Assembly (NCBI RefSeq): GCF_001522545.3
Contig: NC_031768.1
Location: 1,885,109-1,949,108 of the forward strand
DNA length: 64,000 bases
Origin: Parus major
Taxonomy: Eukaryota > Chordata > Aves > Passeriformes > Paridae
Direction of reading: 5' to 3'
In this document: in pieces, positions 1 to 9,990 of the stretch
Layout of the letters: every line of letters begins with the position of its first letter
Numbering within the stretch: position 1 is the first letter of the stretch
Program-made: the position numbers and the translations under genes
Notes under the pieces: generated by a model
Databases searched by the model: none
What the model saw: only the letters and a program-made list of their open reading frames with translations
Told to the model about the DNA's origin: nothing

Positions 1-1370
1 ACTGAAGGAGTGACTTTCCCAGGCACAGCAAGGAGCTCTGTTTGCAGTTTTGGGATTATCCAGGTACCCATTGGAACAGCCCCTCTCAGCCCAGCCAGGT
101 TTTCCTCTGTTCCAGGGGCAGCTCCAGCTCCAGGCTGGCCCCATGGAGCATCCTCAGGAAGAAGGGACAGTGACAAATCCCTGCTGGCTGCTGTGGAATT
201 TCTCTTTGCCCTTTTGGCTTGGATTTCTTGGTGCAACCAGAACTTGGTCCAAAGATTAAGTGAAGGGAAGCTCTGCCTTTGGATCAGGTGTGTGTAGTGA
301 TATTTTTAATGTGTTATAAAGTTATCAAACAAATAAAAATCAATTATTTTTTAGAATATGGTCAGGAACAGTTAATGTAAAATTAAGTTATTGATTTAAA
401 TTCTAGAGAGTGCAGACACTGCAAAAGAACCCTCCAAAACTCCATACAAAATGGATGAAAATGTCAGGGTTTTTTCAATATATTTTACCTGACTCTTCTG
501 TTAAATTTTTTAGAACAATATTTAATATGAAGGAAAAACCAATTTTGGTGAATATCTCCCTGCATTGCCACAATTTTGAAAGAGGTTATTTAAAAATGTA
601 TATTTTTCAAGATAATTATTTTTGCAAATGATTGCAGGAAGGAACTATATTAACAATTAAATTAACACAACAAGCCATAAACTGTTTAGCACTGAGCTCC
701 TGTGAATTAAAAGGCAGAGCAGCATTGGCCAAAAGTCAAGGTTTTGCTGACACATTTATTTCTCAGTAAATGAAGACTGTTTAGTTTTAATGCATTTGTG
801 GTTAGCAAGAGTTTCAAAAGATCAATGTAAATTCATTTTGAAGGAGTAAACAATGTCTTAATGAGATTTCTGACAGCAGCTTTCACACCTTAGGCTTCCT
901 TACCTTTCCAAATGGCCAAAGGTGAGCCCGTATTTCCTGGAATTTTACAATAAACAAATAACACCAGGCAGGATTTTATGACCTCTGTCTGAAGTGTGTT
1001 TGGGGGAGCTGCAGCTTGGCTTTAACAACTCCCCTCAGTCCACAGAGAGTTACTGTTCTCCTCCTCCAAGGGCTTCACTCAGGGTAAAAAAAGAAGTTAA
1101 ATTACATTTTTTTATTTTTTTTTTAAAGAAATTGGTGTTTTAAACATTTTATAACTCAAACTCAACTCAGCTGTGGTGTGGAGCTGCTGAGTTCTTCCAC
1201 TGGTGACATCAGGTGTCTGAAATCAGGCACAGGGAGTGCATCAAGGCAGGGATGAGGAGCTGAGGTGGCCTCATTTCTCACAGGGTTTAGGATGGTTGTT
1301 CCATAAAGTCACCCAGGGCTTTGAGCCAACGCTGGTGGAGAGGCAGAATTTGAGGCTTGCAAGAGGGAAC
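1..1370. other. Unique noncoding stretch, no gene seen
   Basis: Moderately AT-rich single-copy-looking sequence with short A and T runs (for example near 1105-1130). Short open frames occur but none resembles a known protein and none has convincing splice context. No interspersed repeat was recognised. Confidence 0.5.
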
Positions 1371-1373
1371 ATC

Positions 1374-1404
1374 TTGGAATTGTGGGATGGTTTGGGATGG
1401 GAAN
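1374..1404 (-). mobile_element. Tip of a CR1 3' end, cut off at a single N
   Basis: The bases ggaattgtgggatggtttgg followed by gatgggaa match the start of an antisense CR1 3' end as seen at 61460-61493 read in reverse. The match stops exactly at a lone N (1404), and what follows is not CR1. Either this is a tiny relic or the rest of the element was lost at an assembly join. Confidence 0.45.
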
Positions 1405-1874
1405 GAATGGAGAGGAGGCGATGACGTTTTCCTTGGAGTGGGCTGGATGTTCAGCAGAACCACCTTAGAGGAGGCTCCTCTAACCCTCCATCATTGCTTT
1501 TCATGGAAAATCTTGGGATTTCAGGAAGGATCCCCCACGATCAGGGCAGCGTTAAACCCACACACAGGAACAGATTCATAACTCTGCATCCTCTGCTGAG
1601 CCTGAAGTCAAATATTTGAGGTTTGCCACAAACCGAGCTGAAGTTTATTTACACCAACAAAGGGAGCAGTGGTGGCCTTAAATATTCACCAAGTGTTTAT
1701 CACCAGCAGATATTTACTTTAAATTCGCTGTTTGGAGAGCGGCTTCCCGCAGGATCAGAGTCATGACCCCCCTGGTTTGCTCTGCCTCGTTTTCCCTCCG
1801 CACAGCACACGCTGGGAAAGGCAGGGAAAACCCCCATGTGCAGCATAAAATAACAGCCTGGAAATTGATGGAAA

Positions 1875-1962
1875 TCCTCCTCCTCCTCTGGTTTATCCCA
1901 CACCAGGAGATTCCAGAGTCCTCCTCCTCCTCTGTTTTATCCCACACCAGGAGGATCCAGAG
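1875..1962. repeat. 44-bp tandem duplication, two copies
   Basis: Two adjacent 44-bp units each start with a tcctcctcctcc run, continue with tttatcccacaccagga and end in ccagag. They differ at only a few positions, which indicates a local duplication. No function is suggested. Confidence 0.8.
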
Positions 1963-2552
1963 CTTTCTGCCCTCGCTGTGTTCCCGCAAAACCTGTGGGT
2001 TATTAACTCTAAGTTAGACTCTGTCTCAGGGATGTTTTTAGACATGGAAAAGATGTTTCTTTGCCAATAAAATGAGTGAAATCCCCTCATTTTGTGGCCT
2101 CTGGCAGCTCCCACAGGCCCTGCTGGTGGTCATGGAGGAGGATTTCCTCATCCCATGCTGGGCCAAGTGTGGCAGCACCAGACACACACAGGACAACTTC
2201 CCTCAGGGTGGGAGGAGGGAAGGGGCAGCATCCACAGGGTTGGGAAAAGGAATTCTGGACATGGGGAATGCCTAAGTGGGATATGATCCCTAGGGACAGC
2301 TTTTAATTTGTTATTTCACCACCAGGTCTTTGATCTTGCCTCAGTAAATCCCTGCTGGTGCAGTTTATCTTCTCTCTCTCCAGCTGATAGAGCACTGACT
2401 TGTTCCTGACTGAACAAGGGGAATTGAGTGTTTGAGGGTGCACCAAGATCCAAACCAGACGCTCTGGAGAGGGGCAGCAAGTGTGGATATCAGTGAGGAG
2501 ATAAAAAAAATAAATTCACCTGTTTGCCCAGCAGGGATTTAGGTTGGGTTTT
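1963..2552. other. Unique noncoding stretch
   Basis: No recognisable repeat or gene. Overlapping short open frames in several registers have no similarity I recognise and differ in start and end without exon-like boundaries. Confidence 0.4.
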
Positions 2553-2645
2553 AGGGCAAGGCTCTTCTTTCCCCAGGGGCTGCTGGCACTGCCCAGGCTC
2601 CCCAGGGAATGGGCACGGCCCCGAGGCTGCCACAGCTCCAGCTGC
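2553..2645 (+). mobile_element. CR1 LINE fragment, sense
   Basis: The run gctccccagggaatgggcac followed by a gaggctgccacagctcca-type sequence is the reverse complement of the CR1 at 21646-21861 and parallels 46165-46330. The fragment has neither the 5' part nor the 3' tail. It is a truncated CR1 of the subfamily whose body contains a summary of short GC-rich words. Confidence 0.7.
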
Positions 2646-2808
2646 TCCCTGGTGCTGTCCCTGTGCCAGGAGCAGAGTGAACAAACAGGTCACCCTCATG
2701 TTATTTAAAGATGATGGAGAGGTGATAATTTGTTTCTCATCAATATTTATACAGCTTAAGTTTATCATAATAAAGCCAAATAAAGTGTGATGAGAAAGAT
2801 TGTCCAGG

Positions 2809-3100
2809 CCCCAATGTCCAGCCTGGCCTTGGGCACTGCCAGGGATCCAGGGACAGCCCCAGATGCTCTGGCAATTCCATCCCAGCCCCTGCCCACCCTG
2901 CCAGGGAACAATCCCTGCCCAAGATGCCAAGATCCAGCCCTGCCCTCTGCCCCTGGCAGCCATTCCCTGGCTCCTGGCCCTGCAGCCCTTGGCAATTGTC
3001 TCTCTCCAGCTTTCCTGGGGCTCCTTCAGGCCCTGCAAGGCCACCCTGAGCCTTCTCCAGGTGAACAATTCCAATTCCCTCAGCCTTTCCTCATTTGAAG
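2809..3100 (-). mobile_element. CR1 LINE fragment, antisense, 3' tail missing
   Basis: From ccaatgtccagcctggcctt onward the sequence follows the CR1 3' region in reverse, through ctctccagctttcctggggc and on to a ctcagcctttcctca segment. Up to about 3046 it differs from 37375-37612 at only about two positions. The usual head (ggtttgggttggaagg) is absent, so the 3' end is truncated. No reverse transcriptase reading frame survives. Confidence 0.85.
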
Positions 3101-3644
3101 TTGTGAGGGACAAAAACTCAGCCATTCCACAAAAACCCTTCAATTTGCTGGTCAGGCTGGGGCCCAGCAGAAAGTCTGGAGCAGATTTCCAAGAAATCTT
3201 GGGAAGAGATCTCATGTTGGGAGATGAACTCCTCAAAATCTTGCAGGATACATAAAAGATGGAGCTGGTTTTGTTCTGGTGGAGAGATCTCTCCAAGACA
3301 CAATAATTATGTCCCTAACAAAGCTTTTATACTTTTTGCCACAGCACACACAATAAAAGATTCCTGTTAGACACCTTTTCCCAAATGCTGGAATTTGGGC
3401 TGCCAGGAGAAGCTGGAAAACTGCTCAGGTTGGGATGGGCCTGTATCAAATGGCTTTGTGGATATTTAAATATCTTCAATCCCTTGGATTCCTCAGTTCC
3501 TGCTGCATTTAATTCAACGTGGAAGCTCTTTCCTAGATCTGACTGGTGTTAAACACATTCCCAAGGCATCTAAACAACATTTTATGGAGATATTTTTGTA
3601 ATTAAGATGTGTAAGGAGAATGTCTATGGAATATTTTCCTGGTG
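3101..3644. other. Unique noncoding stretch
   Basis: AT-rich sequence between a CR1 fragment and the tandem array. No gene or repeat recognised. Confidence 0.4.
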
Positions 3645-4306
3645 TATCTCTACCAGGGAATACTGGCTGTGTATGTGTATTTGTTCTTTCCTCTAGACAT
3701 GAATCCAAAGATTTATTTTCCTGATCCAGAAATTCTGTATTTGCTCATTTCTAATGTTGGTTTCTACATCCAGCATTCCCAAAGTCCCTCAAAAACTTGG
3801 GAAAACTCTGTGCTATGGAATACTGACTGTATCCAGACAAATATATCTGTTCTTTCCTCAAGACATCAATGTCGTGTTTCCTTTTCCAAACTCTGAAATT
3901 AGATTTTTTTTATTGCTCATACTGATTTCTAATCCAGCATTCCCAAAGTCCCTCAGAAAGTTGGGAACTCCCTCTGTACCAGGGAGTACTGACTGTATTT
4001 AAAGGTATGTATTTGTACTTTTGTCTAGACGTGAATCCCAAGATTCCCTTTCTAAACCCAGAAATTATATATTCATTTATTGTTCATGCTGATTTCTGCT
4101 CCAGCGTTCCCAAAATCCCTCAGAAACTTGGGAACTCCCTCTGTACTTTGGAATACTCACTGTTCCCAGACAAATATATTTGTTTTTTCCCCTAAAATCC
4201 ATGCTATGATTCCCTCTCCAAACCCAGAAATTCGGTATTTGCTTATTTCTTATGTTGATTTCTGCTCCACCATTCCCAAAATCCCTGGGAAACCTGGGAG
4301 CACAAG
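3645..4306. repeat. Tandem array of four ~165-bp units in an A-B-A-B pattern
   Basis: Units start near 3658, 3818, 3984 and 4151 at a (g)gaatactg/ggagtactg motif, giving periods of 160, 166 and 167 bp. Each unit carries a ccagaaatt/ctgaaatt block, a gctcat..tgatttct block and cattcccaaa(a/g)tccct near its end. Units 1 and 3 share tctagac(a/g)tgaatcc. Units 2 and 4 share ccagacaaatatat. This implies that a monomer was duplicated and the dimer then duplicated again. The units are clearly diverged, so the array is not recent. I do not recognise the family, and open frames across it appear incidental. Confidence 0.8.
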
Positions 4307-4834
4307 TGCAAATCCAAACTTTGCATTGTTTAAAGTCATGAGGCACAGGTAATTAGAAACCACATTTTTCCTAATTAAGAGGCAGTCGTGGACCTGCTTG
4401 GAAGCAGAGATGAAAACACTTGGGAAAGTCAAGGGAATTATTATGGAAATTCTTGGAATTGCTTAAATTATTGGATTATTCCAATGCTGCTTCATTTCTG
4501 CTGGATCAGAGCATAAGGAATAAACTCAGCTTTGGTACTGTCCCAAGTTTTAGAAGAAGAAGGTTTCCAGGGAGCAGAAATAATTTTATTAACATTTTTT
4601 ATCATTTCCTGCTTGGTCAAGATGATTTTGGCTGTTCCTGGATGTGTCCAGAGTGTCCCATGTCCTGTAAAGAGACTTTCCCAGAAAGTCCAGCAAGGAA
4701 AGGTTGTTCTGTGACATCTCCAATCACCTGGAATTACAAATATTGATTAGGGTTTGGCTTGTGGGGTCTGGATCTGCAATAAAATAATTAAAATATGAAA
4801 TTCATATTCTGCATTAGATATCTACAAAAGAGGA
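4307..4834. other. Unique noncoding stretch
   Basis: No repeat or gene recognised. A 108-codon open frame (4420-4746) has no similarity I can name and no supporting context. Confidence 0.4.
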
Positions 4835-4925
4835 ATTTCTCCCTGGAAAGGGTTGGAAGGGGCTGCCCTGGAGGTGTCCAAGGAATGATTGGATCGTGGT
4901 GTCCAACTCTTGGCATAAAATATTA
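4835..4925 (+). mobile_element. Degenerate CR1 fragment, sense
   Basis: gggttggaaggggctgccct followed by ggaggtgtccaaggaa resembles the CR1 segment 'ggctgcccagggaggtg…caaggaa' found at 39630-39690 and 47385-47430. It is short and diverged, and lacks the tail. Confidence 0.55.
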
Positions 4926-5100
4926 ATAATATTACTAGAAATAATATTAATAATTCTAATAATGATGAATATAGTGATGGCAATGATCATGATGATGAAA
5001 ATAATAATAATACTATAATAAAATATAATGATAAAATAATAATAATAATACACAATATAATAATTGTACTATAAAAGTTATATTATAATAAATTTCATAA
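4926..5100. repeat. AT-rich low-complexity DNA
   Basis: Interleaved AAT, GAT and ATA trinucleotide-like runs leading into the AATAG microsatellite. No unit is maintained for long. Confidence 0.8.
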
Positions 5101-5297
5101 ATTAATAAATATAATAGAATAGAAATAGAATAGAATAGAAATAGAATAGAAATAGAATAGAATAGAAATAGAATAGAATAGAAATAGAATAGAAATAGAA
5201 TAGAAATAGAAATAGAATAGAAATAGAAATAGAATAGAAATAGAATAGAATAGAATAGAATAGAATAGAATAGAATAGAATAGAATAGAATAGAATA
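5101..5297. repeat. (AATAG)n / AATAGA compound microsatellite
   Basis: Five-base units (tagaa) alternate irregularly with six-base units (tagaaa). The last ~60 bases before the gap are pure five-base units. The array runs directly into Ns, so its true length is unknown. Confidence 0.95.
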
Positions 5298-5752
5298 NNN
5301 NNNNNNNNNNNNNNNNNNNNNNNNNNNNNNNNNNNNNNNNNNNNNNNNNNNNNNNNNNNNNNNNNNNNNNNNNNNNNNNNNNNNNNNNNNNNNNNNNNNN
5401 NNNNNNNNNNNNNNNNNNNNNNNNNNNNNNNNNNNNNNNNNNNNNNNNNNNNNNNNNNNNNNNNNNNNNNNNNNNNNNNNNNNNNNNNNNNNNNNNNNNN
5501 NNNNNNNNNNNNNNNNNNNNNNNNNNNNNNNNNNNNNNNNNNNNNNNNNNNNNNNNNNNNNNNNNNNNNNNNNNNNNNNNNNNNNNNNNNNNNNNNNNNN
5601 NNNNNNNNNNNNNNNNNNNNNNNNNNNNNNNNNNNNNNNNNNNNNNNNNNNNNNNNNNNNNNNNNNNNNNNNNNNNNNNNNNNNNNNNNNNNNNNNNNNN
5701 NNNNNNNNNNNNNNNNNNNNNNNNNNNNNNNNNNNNNNNNNNNNNNNNNNNN
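5298..5752. other. Assembly gap, 455 Ns
   Basis: A run of N adjoining the AATAG microsatellite. The sequence resumes in non-repetitive DNA, so the missing part is probably more microsatellite. Confidence 0.99.
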
Positions 5753-6075
5753 TGATAACCCCAAGTCACAGAAAGCGCCCCTCATCTGTCAGGAAAGCGC
5801 TAAAACCCCTCCCTCGTTAGCAGCCATCATTCAATTAAGAGAATAAAGAGCGACCTCGGGGTTGATTGGGACTGGCTTTGCTTCCCACATTCCCACAATT
5901 TGGGCTGGAAGGAACGAAGGTTCCCATATTCCCTGCTAATGGCAGAGAGGTTGAATCCCGCCAGCCCGAGCCCATCCAGCCCCGAGTGGTTTAGTGGGGA
6001 TTTATGACTCATTAGGGCTGGATTTCATTAAAAATTAACTTGTGATGCACAACAAGTGATCAGCTCGGTGATTTA
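5753..6075. other. Candidate conserved noncoding segment
   Basis: Balanced, repeat-free sequence with scattered CpGs and several AT words (ttcaattaag, cattaaaaattaac) plus tgactcatt, which resembles an AP-1 site. It differs in texture from neighbouring repeats. Conservation is a guess that needs alignment to other birds. Confidence 0.25.
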
Positions 6076-6486
6076 TCCCTCAGGATCTGCTCCTGTCCTG
6101 CCTGGGGATGCTCCAGGATGGAATTCACCTGGAGCTCTCCGGGTGAGGCAGTGCCGGGGGTGTATCCAGCTGTTCTCCAGGAGGATTTGGGGTTTTTTGG
6201 GGATCTGAGTGGTTTCTGCCCAAATCTGAATAATTTATCACTCGTGTTCTCAGCACTGCTTAGTGTCCTTTGGTCCCACAGTGTCTTTGGGATAATGCTT
6301 CATTCCTTTAACAGGAAAATTCCGGGAACCGGCTGTTGCTCAGCCTCATGGAAAAATCTGCTTCCCACTTTATCTGGTGGGTAAAATTATGGATATCCTG
6401 GAGAAATAACAGGATTTTTCCCTCCCTCAGGTGTGCACAGCATCAACCAGAAAGGACCAGACAGGAGATGAGTTAACATTCCAGAG
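6076..6486. other. Unique noncoding stretch
   Basis: No recognisable repeat or gene before the minisatellite. A short open frame at 6118-6384 is unsupported. Confidence 0.4.
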
Positions 6487-7524
6487 GGAATCCATACATT
6501 CCCTGCTGGGATCTGGGAATCCATACATACCCTGCTGGGATCTGGGAATCTACACATTCCCTGATGGGATCTGGGAATCCATGGATTTCATGCTGGGGTC
6601 TGGGAATCCATACATTCCATGTTGGGATCTGGGAATCCACACATTCCATGCTGGGGTCTGGGAATCCACGCATTCCCTGCTGGGATCTGGGAATCCATGG
6701 ATTTCATGCTGGGGTCTGGGAATCCGTGGATTTCATGCTGGGGTTGGGAATCCATACGTTCCCTGCTGGGATCTGGAATCCATACATTCCCTTCTGGGAT
6801 TGGGAATCCATACATTCCCTACTGGGATCCGGGAATCCACGCATTCCATGCTGGGATCTGGGAATCCATTTGTTCTGTGCTGGGATCTGGGAATCCACAC
6901 ATTTCCTACTGGGATCTGGGAATCCACACATTCCCTGCTGGGATCTGGGAATCCATGGATTTCATGCTGGGATCTGGGAATCCATGCATTCCCTACTGGG
7001 ATCTGGGAATCCACACATTCCCTGATGGGATCTGGGAATCCACACCTTCCCTGCTGGGATCTGGGAGTCCACACATTCCATGCTGGGATCTGGAAATCCA
7101 CACATTCCCTGATGGGATCTGGGAATCCACGCATTCCCTGCTGGGTTCTGTAATCCATGGATTTCATGCTGGGGTCTGGGAATCCATGGATTTCATGCTG
7201 GGGTCTGGGAATCCATGCATTCCATGCTGGGATCTGGGAATCCATTTGTTCTGTGCTGGGATCTGGAAATCCACACATTCCCTGCTGGGATTGGGAATCC
7301 ACACATTCCATGCTGGGATCTGGGAATCCATGATTTCATGCTGGGGTCTGGGAATCCATGGATTTCATGCTGGGGTCTGGGAATCCATGCATTCCATGCT
7401 GGGATCTGGGAATCCACACCTTCCCTGCTGGGATCTGGGAATCCACACCTTCCCTGCTGGGATCTGGGAATCCACACCTTCCCTGCTGGGATCTGGGAAT
7501 CCACACATTCCCTACTGGGATCTG
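6487..7524. repeat. 29-bp minisatellite, about 36 units
   Basis: The basic unit starts ggaatcca, continues with cacattccctgctggg and ends in atctg, 29 bases in total. I counted 36 units, a few one base short. Variants include a tggatttcatgctgggg type (units near 6578, 6694, 7156, 7185 and 7355) and a tttgttctgtgctggg type (two units, near 6867 and 7243). The unit lacks stops in the registers used, and 29 is not a multiple of three. Each frame therefore cycles through three registers and shows a 29-residue periodic peptide, giving open frames up to 307 codons on + and 192 on -. There is no upstream exon structure, so I read it as a noncoding minisatellite. Confidence 0.95.
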
Positions 7525-8637
7525 GGAAAATGCTCTCCCTGAGCATCACCTTGCTGGGATCATTCCTTGGGACAAAATTCCCCCAGGCTAAAACATCCCC
7601 AGTGCCCCATTCTGACCTCTCCACTGGGAAATTCTCACTTGGATCCTTCCATGGCAGCTCTTCCCACCATGGGGATGGTTAAATGACTCCCCAGCACTCC
7701 ATAAATTAATTAATAGGCCCACGTGGGAAAAGGGAGGGAAAGAAAAGCTGGAGAGGGCAATAAAGAGGAGTGGGACAATTGGGAATGGAGCCCTGGATTC
7801 CATAAGAGTTGTCCCTTTCCAGGGGCTCCAGCTTGGAAAAGTTCTACATTCCCAAAAATTCAGTCTTTGAAACAAATATATAAATCCACACAGAATTTTA
7901 AAATTTGTTTTAATAATATGCAAATGAGAGGAACTATTCCCTCCTCTTTCCTAATTTTCTTTTTTTTTAACGAAGATTGACACAAATTCCTCCTCTTTCC
8001 TGGCATTTTGACACAAAAATATGTTTGTGAAAGGAAAATATTTTTCTTTTGGTGACATAAGTAACTTCCAACTCAAATATCTTCATAAAAACCTTTATTT
8101 TTGTGCTAATTATGCCTTATTCGGAGCAAAGAGAGATTCTGTGTTTGAAGTAGGAAAAATCATTAAAAACTTTGGATTTGAATGTAAATATTTGCAGGGA
8201 ATGAGGTGCTAAATATCTTTGTTGTAGTGTCTGTTTGGGTTGGAGGTCATTATTAAATATTGCCATTATTAAATATTCCATCCTGTCACATGGAATAGTC
8301 AAGGCTTCAGCTTGAGACACTTTTTATATCAGGAGCGTTTTTACCTCATGGAAACACAACTTTTCTGTCTTGGTTTGGGATATAAAGCAGGAATAATTTA
8401 ACTCTGCAAATAATTCATCTTTAATGGCCTGGTTGTCCTTCCTTATTCAGTGGGATTCTCCAATAAATGGGGCTCAGAAAAACAACTTTTTTTTTTGTGA
8501 CTGAAAGGATTCGTTTCCAGATTCTCTTTCTGGAATTATTGTACAAAAGTAGAAAATCTCCTTCAAAAATCAAAACTTTCCCAGAAACTTTCTGCATAAC
8601 TGATACCCAAATAATCAGAATTTGGTTTTTAAATACA
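7525..8637. other. Unique noncoding stretch
   Basis: Starts moderately GC-rich and becomes AT-rich after about 7860. No gene, RNA or interspersed repeat recognised. Confidence 0.4.
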
Positions 8638-8769
8638 GGGATTTTTAAGGATCATCCCATCCCAGCCCTGCCATGGCAGGGACCCCTCCCACTGTCCCAG
8701 GAGCTCCCAATGTCCAGCCTGGCCTTGGGCACTGCCAAGGATCCAGGGGCAGCCCCAGCTGCTCTGGGC
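8638..8769 (-). mobile_element. CR1 LINE 3' end, antisense
   Basis: Begins with a ttaaggatcatcccatccca head, passes ccatggcagggacccctccc, and ends in cagctgctctgg at a 5' truncation. It forms the left arm of a nearly perfect inverted repeat with the CR1 at 8940-9352. Confidence 0.9.
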
Positions 8770-8775
8770 AAAAAC

Positions 8776-8829
8776 TATCATTATTATCATTATTATCATT
8801 ATTATCATTATTATCATTATTATCATTAT
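8776..8829. repeat. 9-bp simple repeat (tatcattat)6
   Basis: Six exact 9-base units directly follow the 5'-truncated end of the antisense CR1, separated by a few A residues. Confidence 0.95.
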
Positions 8830-8939
8830 CAATATTAATATGAATATCTCAATGGGGTTTTATTATTAATAAAACCACTGTGCAGGAAAGTTTTGCTTTC
8901 CTGGGATCTTGGATTTTATCCCATTCTCTGCTTCCACCA

Positions 8940-9352
8940 GGAAGATCCATGAGAGGCTGCCAGCTCTGCTGAGAGGGATCACCACAGTTCTGGGAGAGCT
9001 GGGGATGCTCACCTGGAGAAGGGAAGGATCCAGGGAGAGCTCAGAGCCCCTTGCAGGGCCTGAAGGGGCTCCAGGAGAGCTGGAGAGGGACTGGGGCCAA
9101 GGGCTGCAGGGCCAGGAGCCAGGGAATGGCTTCAGAGTAGGATTTGATGGGATCTTGGGCAGGGATTGTTCCCTGGCAGGGTGGGCAGGGGCTGGGATGG
9201 AATTGCCAGAGCAGCTGGGGCTGCCCCTGGATCCCTGGCAGTGCCCAAGGCCAGGCTGGACATTGGGAGCTCCTGGGACAGTGGGAGGGGTCCCTGCCAT
9301 GGCTGGGTGGGAATGGATGATTCTTAAGGTCCTCCCAACCCAAATATTCCAT
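8940..9352 (+). mobile_element. CR1 LINE 3' region, sense, ~410 bp
   Basis: Runs from an agctggggatgctcacctgg-type segment to the tail ccaacccaaatattccatga. The 249 bases at 9036-9284 appear identical, without indels, to 22032-22280 and 28096-28344. Only the 3' part of the LINE is present (5' truncation), with no usable reverse transcriptase frame. Confidence 0.92.
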
Positions 9353-9689
9353 GATCTGGGCACTTCCAAGGGATTGACCTCACTGCCTGACCTCTCCTTG
9401 GCTCCTCCAAGCCGAGAAATCCAACTCTGGACAACAATTCCCAACCCAAGGGGCAGAAAACTCTTGGATATCCCAAAGATCTCTGCTCTGGACCAAGGCT
9501 GAGGTGGCTCATCCCTGACTGCTCCTCCCTGCACCACATTCCCAGGGCTCATTCCAGAGTCCTGGAGCGCTCCAAGGAAATTCTTGGGACCATTCCCTGC
9601 GCTCCAATATCCCCTGAAGCTTTCAGAGGAGCTGAGATGGCTCCTTTTACCAAGTGCTCAATCCCACAGAGTTCCCAAGCAGCTGCTCC
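9353..9689. other. Unique noncoding stretch
   Basis: Some phrases resemble avian repeat vocabulary but no family could be assigned. No gene seen. Confidence 0.35.
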
Positions 9690-9990
9690 GAAGTAATTGA
9701 AGCCATAATGCCCAGAAAAATGACTTTTCTAATGGTTGCCTCCAAGATTTATCTTTTTTTAAATGTAATTAAAAAGTAGATTTCGAAAGATGCTCGGCAA
9801 CCCAAAGGATTAAATATTAATACGGGGCATAATTAATAAATGATACAGCTCTTGATTACTAATGGGTTATTGACTCTAAAAGCCTGGCATTATGGAATAT
9901 TAGGGCAAACAAAAGGCTTTGGGGGAAGATTTCGAAGTTTCCAGGATGAAGCTGCATCTTTGTGCTCCTTCAAAACCTTCCAAGTGCCAA
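9690..9990. other. Candidate conserved noncoding segment
   Basis: Dense in homeodomain-type words (gaagtaattgaagcc, aaatgtaattaaaa, cataattaataaatg) and free of repeats, with isolated CpGs such as aatacgggg. This texture is typical of vertebrate developmental noncoding elements. That assignment is inference only. Confidence 0.3.

Noticed and set aside
2490..3296. 268-codon minus-strand open frame
   Set aside because: It runs through two CR1 fragments of opposite orientation and unique DNA, and its peptide is translated repeat.
5095..5785. Frames of over 220 codons near the first gap
   Set aside because: They consist mostly of N and AATAG microsatellite.
6487..7524. CRISPR-like array
   Set aside because: Units are contiguous without unique spacers, and the genome is vertebrate.
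6619..7542. 307-codon plus-strand frame with periodic peptide
   Set aside because: Produced by the stop-free 29-bp minisatellite. Other frames on both strands are equally open.
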